Source: Gonocerus acuteangulatus
Lineage: Eukaryota > Arthropoda > Insecta > Hemiptera > Coreidae
DNA length: 64,000 nt
Assembly (NCBI GenBank): GCA_946811695.1
Contig: OX328123.1
Coordinates: 125,227,896-125,291,895 of the forward strand
Direction: 5' to 3'
Shown one piece after another: positions 19,827 through 26,233 of this stretch. The first letter of the stretch is position 1. Every line of letters begins with the position of its first letter. A model generated the notes under the pieces. That model worked only from the letters and a program-made list of their open reading frames with translations. It was not told the DNA's origin and made no database searches. The translations under genes were made by a program, and so were the position numbers.

Positions 19827-20618
19827 ATGGAGGGGATTCTAAATATTCTGAACAACAAACTTAACTATAATAATAAAGAAATATTTATGATTTTAGATGA
19901 AAATAACGATCCTTGGTTTAAAGCTAGAGATATTGCTGAATTATTAGAGTATAAAAAAATAACCAAAGCATATAATCTTGTTGATGAAGAACATAAAACA
20001 AATCTAAATCTTATTTTAGAAGGGTGCTCCTTAGAAGAGCACCCTTCAAATATGCAAGCACATACTATTTTTATTAACGAATTAGGTTTATATTCTTTGA
20101 TTATGAAATCGAAATTACCTCAAGCAAAAGAATTTCAAAAATGGGTTTACAATGTTATCAAAACAATTAGAAAAACAGGGGAGTATAAATTGAAGGAAGA
20201 ATTATACAGTAAAGACAAAATTATAAAAAAGAAAGATGAAAAAATTGAAAATTTAAATAATAAAATAACAAATATCAAATCTGATGTTGTACCTAAAACT
20301 AAAGATGAAAAATTAAGACATTTTTTCCTATTATTTAAGTTAAACGACTATGAATGTGAATATAGTTATTATGTTATAAGATGTCAAAAAGTATATTTAA
20401 AAAGAGCTGTTGATAAAATAGTTTTAGAACATCAAGATTGTGAGGAGATAATAAAATTCTATGATCCAAATAGTGTTAATTTATATTCTAGAATAAAAGA
20501 AAAATTAAAAAATGATTTAGAATTTCATGGTAATTATTTTAGAATAAATAATGAAGAATTTAGTGAGGAATATCTAATTATAAAAATAGAGGAATTACAC
20601 AGTGAAAAAGAAATTTAA
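19827..20618 (+). CDS. BRO-family protein (Bro-N plus DUF3627-like)
   Basis: 263 residues. The N-terminal Bro-N DNA-binding domain (about 1-115) shows FMILDENNDPWFKARDIAEL near the start, the AHTIFINELGLYSLIMKSKL block, and AKEFQKWVYNVIKTIRKTG. A Lys/Asp/Glu coiled coil follows (about 118-150). The C-terminal third (YYVIRCQK, then FYDPNSVNLYSRIKEKL and FRIN) matches DUF3627-type tails of viral BRO proteins. BRO proteins bind nucleic acid and modulate viral or host transcription. The gene starts behind the GGATTTAAAAA box, grouping it with replication genes. A perfect 11-bp hairpin lies inside the coding sequence (20019-20047), in a Bro-N loop. The stop overlaps the integrase stop in a shared TTAA (20615-20618). 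Confidence 0.9.
   Translation: MEGILNILNNKLNYNNKEIFMILDENNDPWFKARDIAELLEYKKITKAYNLVDEEHKTNLNLILEGCSLEEHPSNMQAHTIFINELGLYSLIMKSKLPQAKEFQKWVYNVIKTIRKTGEYKLKEELYSKDKIIKKKDEKIENLNNKITNIKSDVVPKTKDEKLRHFFLLFKLNDYECEYSYYVIRCQKVYLKRAVDKIVLEHQDCEEIIKFYDPNSVNLYSRIKEKLKNDLEFHGNYFRINNEEFSEEYLIIKIEELHSEKEI
20019..20047. repeat. Perfect hairpin within the BRO coding sequence
   Basis: GAAGGGTGCTC, loop CTTAGAA (7 nt), GAGCACCCTTC. It encodes the segment around GCSLEEHPS, which has no counterpart in the usual Bro-N motif order, as if a small palindrome had been inserted in frame. Confidence 0.7.
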
Positions 20619-21556
20619 TTCACAACATTTTTTTTATTTATCCAAGTATTATGTGAATTATCAAAACCTAACCATTTGACATAAACTTTATCCCCTTTTC
20701 TTTTTAAAACCTTTTCAACAAGATAATCATGTGGATATTTGGTTTTCATTAATTCTTCTTTATAAAATCTACCTTCGATTTCTTCTTCCTTCAAATCTTT
20801 TAATTTATAAGTAATAGGAATGGAATTTATTATTTTATTTATTTTGAAAACTTCAGTAGACCAGTTAGGTGTATATCCTTTTTCAAATATTCCTTTATAT
20901 TTACTTATCCTTACATAATCGTTTAATTTAAATTTCGGTTTTTCATTTTTAACATTGTTATCATTATAAATATTCATTAATACTTCTTCTCCATTTTTCT
21001 TATTAACTTCTATAGGTTTCATTTTTATAGTTCTATGATAGGAATTATTATATGTTTTAATCAAATCATCTAAAATATCTATCCATTTATAATTTCCTCT
21101 CTTAGAAAATTCTTTCCACATTTTTTCTTTTAATGTTCTATTAAATCTTTCTACTATAGCAGATTTTATTTCACTATAACTAGAATAATGATTGATATTA
21201 TATTCTTTCATTAAATTCTGAAATTCTTTATTATAAAATTCTTTTCCGTTATCCGTTTGTAAATTTTTTGGTTTATTTTTATCGTTCAATATACTTTTTA
21301 ATGCTTCAGTCACTAATTTACCAGTTTTATCTTTAACAGGAATTGCCCAAGAAACTTTAGAAAATGTATCTATTACAGTTAAAATATATTTAAATCCTTT
21401 ATTAATTTTTGATATTCCTTTTAAACTTCCAGTATTCATCTCAACTAAATCAGATTGCCACAAGTCATTTATTCCTCGAGTTATAATTTTTGTTCTTTCA
21501 AAATTTCTTCTAACCGGTTTATGAATTTCTTCAATTATTCCTTCTTTTACACTCAT
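20615..21556 (-). CDS. Polinton integrase (rve DDE core plus chromodomain)
   Basis: 313 residues. It joins the linear element ends to host DNA, giving the 6-bp duplication. The N-terminal HKPVRRNFERTKI block is followed by the RNase H-like core with D36 (LWQSDLVEM), D102 (LQTDNGKEF) and E136 (IKSAIVERFNRTLK), a DD(33)E spacing. The block YNNSYHRTIKMKP and a basic beta-rich domain come next. The last about 36 residues form a chromodomain (YLVEKVLKRKGDKVYVKWLG... HNTWINKK), which in related elements directs insertion by reading histone marks. The start ATG overlaps the stop of the preceding zinc-ribbon gene (ATGA, 21553-21556), so it has no separate promoter. It is convergent with BRO, sharing TTAA. 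The catalytic triad and frame are intact. Confidence 0.95.
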   Translation of the reverse strand: MSVKEGIIEEIHKPVRRNFERTKIITRGINDLWQSDLVEMNTGSLKGISKINKGFKYILTVIDTFSKVSWAIPVKDKTGKLVTEALKSILNDKNKPKNLQTDNGKEFYNKEFQNLMKEYNINHYSSYSEIKSAIVERFNRTLKEKMWKEFSKRGNYKWIDILDDLIKTYNNSYHRTIKMKPIEVNKKNGEEVLMNIYNDNNVKNEKPKFKLNDYVRISKYKGIFEKGYTPNWSTEVFKINKIINSIPITYKLKDLKEEEIEGRFYKEELMKTKYPHDYLVEKVLKRKGDKVYVKWLGFDNSHNTWINKKNVVN

Positions 21557-21711
21557 TTCTTTTTCATTTTTTGACCTAAAAAAGTATTCTTTTTACTTCC
21601 ACAAATTTTACAAATTCCTTTACCCATGAGTTTTCCATTTTTAGAAGTTTCTTCATGATAATTCTTACTTTCTGTTTGTTTTTTACACTTTACACAATAT
21701 ATAAGTACCAT
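21553..21711 (-). CDS. 52-aa zinc-ribbon protein overlapping the integrase start
   Basis: A tiny gene on the minus strand, start ATG 21709-21711 in the AATAAATGG context, stop TGA 21553-21555. It has CVKC (Cys6, Cys9) and CKIC (Cys34, Cys37), i.e. a C-x2-C-x24-C-x2-C zinc ribbon of the DUF5679 type often found beside Polinton and giant-virus genes, then a basic tail. The 4-bp ATGA overlap with the integrase start suggests one message with termination-reinitiation. A partner role for the integrase, standing in for the missing HHCC zinc domain, is possible but inferred. Confidence 0.8.
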   Translation of the reverse strand: MVLIYCVKCKKQTESKNYHEETSKNGKLMGKGICKICGSKKNTFLGQKMKKK

Positions 21712-21728
21712 TTATTATAGGATAAAAT

Positions 21729-22406
21729 CTAGTCTTTAAAATAGATAAATTTCTCTAGTTTATGGATATACTTTCCATTGTTTAATTTATTATATGTATT
21801 TATCGATAGAAAACCATAATCATCCTCCCAACAATCATTACAAATTTTTTTAAAAATATCAAAGGATGAAAAATCACTTCCAGCAAAATCTTTATATATC
21901 ATTTCAGTGTAATGAAGAGATTGTTTAAAAGAACAAATAAAATTAACATTATTTCTAATAAACTTTCTATCAACTTTACTATAACATTGACTTAAATAAA
22001 TACAAGAAATATTTTTATGTCTACCTCTAACAAAATATTCATTAATTTTTTCATGATTTTCAAATATAATATCATCAAAGATAACTAAACTATTTGGTTC
22101 ACAAGTATCTACATTTTCCATTTCTTCAATATCATTATAAAAACACCCTACATTCTCTCCTATTTTATTTCCAATATCACTAAACAACTCAATCATTTCT
22201 TGATAAATATCTTGATCTAAAGATTTACTACATACATATAATTTAGAATAATCTAACCAATCTCCATAAATAAAATTTGTTAATAAAGTTGTTTTTCCAG
22301 AACCACTACTACCGATAATTATACATCTTAATGGTAATGGAAAAGGTTTATTGTTAGTCTTATTTTTATCTTCGTGGTAAATTTTTATACGATACTTTTT
22401 TTCCAT
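21729..22406 (-). CDS. FtsK/HerA-type genome-packaging ATPase (A32-like)
   Basis: 225 residues. The P-loop is GSSGSGKTT (residues 32-40) and Walker B is LVIFDD (107-112). A sensor-like NISCIYLSQCYSKVD follows, then FIRNNVNFICSFKQS, which is the usual order of the Polinton/adenovirus/poxvirus A32 packaging ATPases. It would pump the element DNA into capsids at a portal vertex. Length is normal for the family. The gene starts 24 bp from the divergently transcribed penton gene, and its stop lies 17 bp upstream of the zinc-ribbon start. The start context is TTATAATGG instead of the more common AATAAATGG. Confidence 0.93.
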   Translation of the reverse strand: MEKKYRIKIYHEDKNKTNNKPFPLPLRCIIIGSSGSGKTTLLTNFIYGDWLDYSKLYVCSKSLDQDIYQEMIELFSDIGNKIGENVGCFYNDIEEMENVDTCEPNSLVIFDDIIFENHEKINEYFVRGRHKNISCIYLSQCYSKVDRKFIRNNVNFICSFKQSLHYTEMIYKDFAGSDFSSFDIFKKICNDCWEDDYGFLSINTYNKLNNGKYIHKLEKFIYFKD

Positions 22407-22430
22407 TATAAATAGAGTAATTTATATAAG
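22407..22430. promoter_or_regulatory. 24-bp bidirectional promoter between ATPase and penton genes
   Basis: The whole gap is tataaatagagtaatttata plus taag. TATA-like text faces both ways (TATAAATAG and TATATAAG on the plus strand, TTATATAAA and TTTATA on the minus). The two start codons are only 24 bp apart, so mRNA leaders must be extremely short or start inside the neighbouring gene. Confidence 0.65.
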
Positions 22431-23153
22431 ATGAAATTGTTAAAAATAACTGGTAAAACTTCTGAGTTGACTTTGAAATTAGCACATCCAATATTTCTAG
22501 ACGAAAATATAAATTATAAAATAGGTCTTGTTGGTTTTTATTCGGATAATAACATTCCTAACATACAAAAAGATTCATTCATTTCATTCGATATTAATAA
22601 ATCAAGAAAACATATTAAAATTGAAAAAGGATTTTGGAGTTTAAAAGAAATCGATAATCTAATAAAGAAAGAACTTGTAAACGAAAAGTTCTATATAAAA
22701 AGTAATAATGATGGAAAGGTAAAAATGTTTTCACCGTATCCACTTGATCTGGACGTAAATCTTAAAAACATTTTTGGTTTCGAAATACCAACTAAAAATG
22801 AAATTTCAACAGATTATGCAAGTAACACAGTACATGTTGGAAAATTCAGACCTAAATTAAGACCTTTTGATGTTATCGAAATTCATTGTAATTTAGTCGA
22901 ATCTAGTTTAGTGAGTCATTCTTCTAATGAACACATACATGAAGAAACTGATTTAGTATATAGTTTTTTCCCGAATGTTCCTTTTGAATCAAAGATTTCA
23001 GAAAAACCCTTAGAAATTGTTTATGTTCCAATTAGAAACGATATTCATAAAATTCAAAAAATAAATGTAACTATTAGGAATGAAAGACATGAATTATTAA
23101 ATAATGAAAATGTTAATAATATTATATATTTAAGTCTGATTCATGACAAATAA
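22431..23153 (+). CDS. Penton-like minor capsid protein (single jelly-roll)
   Basis: 240 residues. It begins KLLKITGKTSELTLKLAHPI, has a Tyr/Lys-rich shell-protein character, and carries the RPFDVIEIHCNLVESS... block (about residues 144-160) and a later KPLEIVYVPIR...NVTIRNERHEL region typical of arthropod Polinton minor capsid (penton) proteins. It would occupy the fivefold vertices of the virion. It is transcribed away from the ATPase across a 24-bp gap and heads the rightward block. The PLA2 protein follows after 64 bp. No breaks are seen. The fold assignment rests on remembered family patterns, not a structure search. Confidence 0.8.
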   Translation: MKLLKITGKTSELTLKLAHPIFLDENINYKIGLVGFYSDNNIPNIQKDSFISFDINKSRKHIKIEKGFWSLKEIDNLIKKELVNEKFYIKSNNDGKVKMFSPYPLDLDVNLKNIFGFEIPTKNEISTDYASNTVHVGKFRPKLRPFDVIEIHCNLVESSLVSHSSNEHIHEETDLVYSFFPNVPFESKISEKPLEIVYVPIRNDIHKIQKINVTIRNERHELLNNENVNNIIYLSLIHDK

Positions 23154-23217
23154 ACTTAACGAAATGTTAAACTTAGTTAAATCTAGTTAAACCGTTCTGA
23201 ACTTTTTAATATAATAA
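23154..23217 (+). promoter_or_regulatory. Upstream region of the PLA2 gene with phased GTTAA repeats
   Basis: GTTAA occurs at 23166, 23176 and 23186, exactly 10 bp (one helical turn) apart, followed by TTTTTAATATAATAAATGG at the start codon. Confidence 0.4.
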
Positions 23218-24681
23218 ATGGATCCAAAACAAACTATTAAGATAAGAGATAGATTAATTAAAAAATTTGAACATGCCAGAAAACAAAGAATACTTGAAGA
23301 AGATTTAAAAGGTAAAGAATATTTACCGATAACGAGTGCAATCAATAAACTTGATAATACTTTTAATGAAAAGATTTCTCAAGTCGACAAGAGTATAAAA
23401 AATGTGTTAGAACAAAATAAAACATTAATTACAGATCTTGTACCGTTTACAAGAAACATAGCAGATATGGAAATTCCACCTTCGGGAGAAGAAACATCTT
23501 TTGAAGGAGAATTATACGATAAAGATACACCACTTGCAAAAAGTACACCTTTTTCAAAAGACAAAAAGAGAGTTACATTTGTTCCAATGGAAAAAGTTTC
23601 AGAAGACGAGTCAGATTTAAGTGAAGACAGTTTAAATGAATCAGATACTCCATTGAATATTTCATCATCTGTTATCGGTCAAATAATTGGTCCTCTTGGA
23701 GCAACATATTTACCAAAACTAACTGATAAACATTATGGAATTACTTACGATGAAAAAAAATTATTTTTTAAAATCGGAAAGAATAAAGTTAATATAGATG
23801 GAAATGATTTAATTATTGATGGAAAAAAATATATTGGAACAAAAGGATTATGGGTTCTCTTAACACAAAATTATGAAAACTTATTTGATAATAAAGGTGA
23901 AAAATTATATTCACCAGAAGAATTTAATACCTATAAAGAAATTTTAATTAATAGTGAGGTTTTATATAACAAAAATAACTCATCAACAAATAGACCAAAA
24001 GCTCCACAATCAAAAAAATATAAAAATTTATTAAAACCTATATACGAAGAATTAAAGACAATTCCGGTTACCGGAAGAGGAATAGTTAATTATAATGAAC
24101 ATTCTGTTATGTATATACAAAATTTGAATGAATTGATTTCAAGATTGAATTTAATATATGCTTCAGAATTGGCTGGAGATAATAATTTTCATAATGAAAA
24201 AGTCGGTATTATCAGATTTTTAACAAATCTTTTAGAAAAACATATTGATGATCGAAAAGGAACTGAATATTTAATAAGATTAGTGAATGCTCTTCCACAT
24301 AAAATAATTAAGGATGAAACTATAGGATCTGGATTGTTTAATAAAATATTAAGTGGATTACCATTTGAATTACATTATCCGGGTTATAACTATTTAGGTC
24401 CAGGTACTAAATTAAATGAAAGATTGGAAAGAGGTGATAAACCAATTAATAAATTAGATGAAGCTGCAAAAGAACATGATATATCTTATAGAGATCATAA
24501 AGAAGTATCAGATAGACATATCGCAGACAAAATTTTAGAAAATAAAGCATGGGAAAGAGTTATTTCGAGTGATGCTGATATAGGAGAAAGAACTGCGGCA
24601 TATTTGACAACGAATGCAATGAAAATTAAAAGACATTTAGGAATGGGTTTGATACATTCAGAATTTGATATATTTCAGTAG
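23218..24681 (+). CDS. Virion-type protein with C-terminal phospholipase A2 domain
   Basis: 487 residues. The N-terminal part is helical and charged (residues 1-140), with an acidic Ser-rich linker (SEDESDLSEDSLNESDTP). The middle domain (about 165-350) has IDGNDLIIDGKKYIGTKGLW, a pattern common to arthropod Polinton virion proteins of unknown function. The C-terminal domain is a parvovirus VP1-like secreted PLA2: a calcium loop YLGPGT near residue 392, then KLDEAAKEHDISY with the catalytic His420-Asp421 pair. In parvoviruses this activity breaches endosomal membranes; the same role here is inference. The start is in AATAAATGG. A GC-rich hairpin follows 41 bp after the stop. No break is seen. 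Confidence 0.85.
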   Translation: MDPKQTIKIRDRLIKKFEHARKQRILEEDLKGKEYLPITSAINKLDNTFNEKISQVDKSIKNVLEQNKTLITDLVPFTRNIADMEIPPSGEETSFEGELYDKDTPLAKSTPFSKDKKRVTFVPMEKVSEDESDLSEDSLNESDTPLNISSSVIGQIIGPLGATYLPKLTDKHYGITYDEKKLFFKIGKNKVNIDGNDLIIDGKKYIGTKGLWVLLTQNYENLFDNKGEKLYSPEEFNTYKEILINSEVLYNKNNSSTNRPKAPQSKKYKNLLKPIYEELKTIPVTGRGIVNYNEHSVMYIQNLNELISRLNLIYASELAGDNNFHNEKVGIIRFLTNLLEKHIDDRKGTEYLIRLVNALPHKIIKDETIGSGLFNKILSGLPFELHYPGYNYLGPGTKLNERLERGDKPINKLDEAAKEHDISYRDHKEVSDRHIADKILENKAWERVISSDADIGERTAAYLTTNAMKIKRHLGMGLIHSEFDIFQ

Positions 24682-24722
24682 AAACAATTTATATTAAACT
24701 TTTTATCAACCTGCAAAAATTT

Positions 24723-24751
24723 CAAAGGGGTCGGAAATCACGACCCCCTTG
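24723..24751. terminator. GC-rich hairpin after the PLA2 gene
   Basis: CAAAGGGGTCG, 7-nt loop GAAATCA, CGACCCCCTTG: 10 of 11 pairs, 41 bp after the stop. Likely a 3'-end RNA structure. Confidence 0.55.
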
Positions 24752-24796
24752 TTTTGAAGAATTTGAATATAAATATAGAATTTTTTAAAACTATAA

Positions 24797-24941
24797 ATGA
24801 AGAAGGTAAGATTTAATGATCTTGTAAACTATTTATGAAATACCTTATGAATGTAGAATTAATTTTAATTTAATCAATAATCAGAGGTTTAAATTGAGAA
24901 TATTTGAGTTTGAAAAGATATTTAACAAAATATTTCGATGA
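24797..24941 (+). pseudogene. Small frameshifted gene with PP1-binding (GADD34-like) pattern
   Basis: A start at 24797 (TATAAATG context) opens a 13-codon frame containing the RVxF-type PP1 docking motif KVRFND, then stops at TGA 24836-24838. The next frame over (24828-24941) continues in register with IPYE and later RFKLRI, ending TGA 24939-24941. The order KV[RT]F, a short spacer, then RF-x-x-RI is that of PPP1R15/GADD34-type eIF2-alpha phosphatase cofactors, which some viruses use against host translational shut-off. The frame break and the absence of the usual Trp between the motifs suggest the gene is dead in this copy, unless the break is a sequencing error. Assignment is tentative because the gene is so short. 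Confidence 0.42.
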
Positions 24942-24976
24942 TAAATTTTATATTGATAAAAATTATTTCTAAATAA

Positions 24977-25690
24977 ATGGAAGACCTGAAAAATAAGACA
25001 GTTAAAGATTTACAAAAAATATGTAAAGAAAATAAATATCAGGGTTATTCTAAACTGAGAAAACAATCATTAATTGATTTAATATTAGAAAAATCTAAAA
25101 CTAAAGAAAAATTAAGTGATAAAAAAATAGTTGAATTAAGACGTTTGGGAAGTCAGTATAAAATAAAAAATTATTATAACATGAAGAAATCTGTTTTAAT
25201 TAAGTTATTAGAAGAAAAAGAATCTATGGAAGAATTTAAATTACCTCCACATTACGAAGACGAATTTGAATTAACTTCAGTTTATGGAGACGATTTAAAA
25301 AATTCGGATACAGAAGGAAACTTTATAGATGAAAATTTGGATCATGGAGAAATGGAAATGTGTAGTATATGTGGAAGGTATAGTGTATTAAATAATAATT
25401 GTTATAATTGTGTAACAGACATTAAAATAGGTAAATATAATCGTAAATCGTATAGAATAAATAGATTTCGTAAAAAATTGAATAATTTAATAGAAAATGT
25501 TAATGATAAGGTTGAAATTGAAAAAATATTTGAAACTTTTATTAATAATTATAGAGGTAAATATATACCTTATAAATATTTAGTAAAAAAGATTGCAGAT
25601 TATTTAAAAGTAGGAAATAATATTGAAATTAAGGAAACTAAGAGAATGGTGAAAATATGGAATAACTTTGAATATAAATTAATCTATTAG
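24977..25690 (+). CDS. SAP-like repeat plus zinc-ribbon protein, 237 aa
   Basis: Two SAP/Rho-N-like helix-extended-helix repeats at the N terminus (LKNKTVKDLQKICKENKYQG... about residues 4-40, and a second at about 46-76), an acidic linker, a zinc ribbon (Cys129, Cys132, Cys142, Cys145), then a conserved C-terminal domain (YRINRFRKKLNNLIENVNDK, IEKIFETF, YIPYKYLVKKIADYLKV). The ribbon-plus-helical-domain order recalls the VLTF3-like late transcription factors of nucleocytoplasmic large DNA viruses, so a viral transcription factor is my working guess. The next gene is a paralogue of the C-terminal two thirds, and the polymerase has the same SAP-like repeats. The start is in CTAAATAAATGG. Intact. 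Confidence 0.72.
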   Translation: MEDLKNKTVKDLQKICKENKYQGYSKLRKQSLIDLILEKSKTKEKLSDKKIVELRRLGSQYKIKNYYNMKKSVLIKLLEEKESMEEFKLPPHYEDEFELTSVYGDDLKNSDTEGNFIDENLDHGEMEMCSICGRYSVLNNNCYNCVTDIKIGKYNRKSYRINRFRKKLNNLIENVNDKVEIEKIFETFINNYRGKYIPYKYLVKKIADYLKVGNNIEIKETKRMVKIWNNFEYKLIY

Positions 25691-25730
25691 AGAGTATATT
25701 TTAAAACAAATGATGATGTAAAATTTTGTA

Positions 25731-25757
25731 AGATCTAAAAAAGTTCGTTCCTAATAA
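25731..25757 (+). promoter_or_regulatory. Early-class box upstream of the 138-aa gene
   Basis: AGATCTAAAAAAGTTCGTTC then CTAATAA, ending at the ATG. It is a diverged copy of the GGATTTAAAAA...TTTCTAATAAATGG arrangement seen before BRO, polymerase and right TIR genes. Confidence 0.5.
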
Positions 25758-26174
25758 ATGGAGGAATTAGAACCTTTCGAATTTTGTCAGATCTGTTGTA
25801 AACAATCGGTATTAGATAATCGTTGTTATAGTTGTTATCCACCAACAAGAAATCCTCATAATAATTTTAAATATAGACAGAGATATTTTCATGAACATTT
25901 ATTACAGTTAATAGATGAACCTGAAGATAGAATTAAAATTGAAGAAGTGTTTGAAGTTTTTAATGAAAATTATAAACGAAAAGCCCTACCATATAAATTT
26001 TTTATTGCAAAAATTGCAGATCTATTAGAAATTAAACATAATGTTCGAATAAGAAAATCTAAAAGAAATGAAGAATTGTGGAATGAATTTTTAGAGATGA
26101 GACCATTTGAGATAATTGAAAAGAAAAATGAATTTAGAGAATATATTTTGAATCAATTTAGAAATATTAAATAA
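25758..26174 (+). CDS. Zinc-ribbon paralogue, 138 aa
   Basis: A shorter sister of the preceding gene. The zinc ribbon (Cys10, Cys13, Cys23, Cys26, with QSVLDNRCYSC parallel to YSVLNNNCYNC upstream) is followed by the same C-terminal domain (FHEHLLQLIDEPEDRIKIEE, VFEVFNENYKRKALPYKFFI, KIADLLEI), but the SAP-like repeats are missing. Tandem duplication is the simplest origin, with divergence enough to suggest distinct roles. As with its sister, a VLTF3-like transcription role is inferred, not shown. It starts 67 bp after the stop of the first copy and has its own early-class promoter box. Intact. Confidence 0.72.
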   Translation: MEELEPFEFCQICCKQSVLDNRCYSCYPPTRNPHNNFKYRQRYFHEHLLQLIDEPEDRIKIEEVFEVFNENYKRKALPYKFFIAKIADLLEIKHNVRIRKSKRNEELWNEFLEMRPFEIIEKKNEFREYILNQFRNIK

Positions 26175-26207
26175 TTTTAATTATTTTCTAGGATGGAAAA
26201 ATTTGCA

Positions 26208-26233
26208 GGATTTAAAAAGTTCATTTCTAATAA
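26208..26233 (+). promoter_or_regulatory. Early-class box upstream of the DNA polymerase
   Basis: GGATTTAAAAAGTTCATTTC then TAATAA, 26 nt to the ATG. Nearly identical to the boxes before BRO (19800) and the right TIR gene (30348). Confidence 0.6.
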
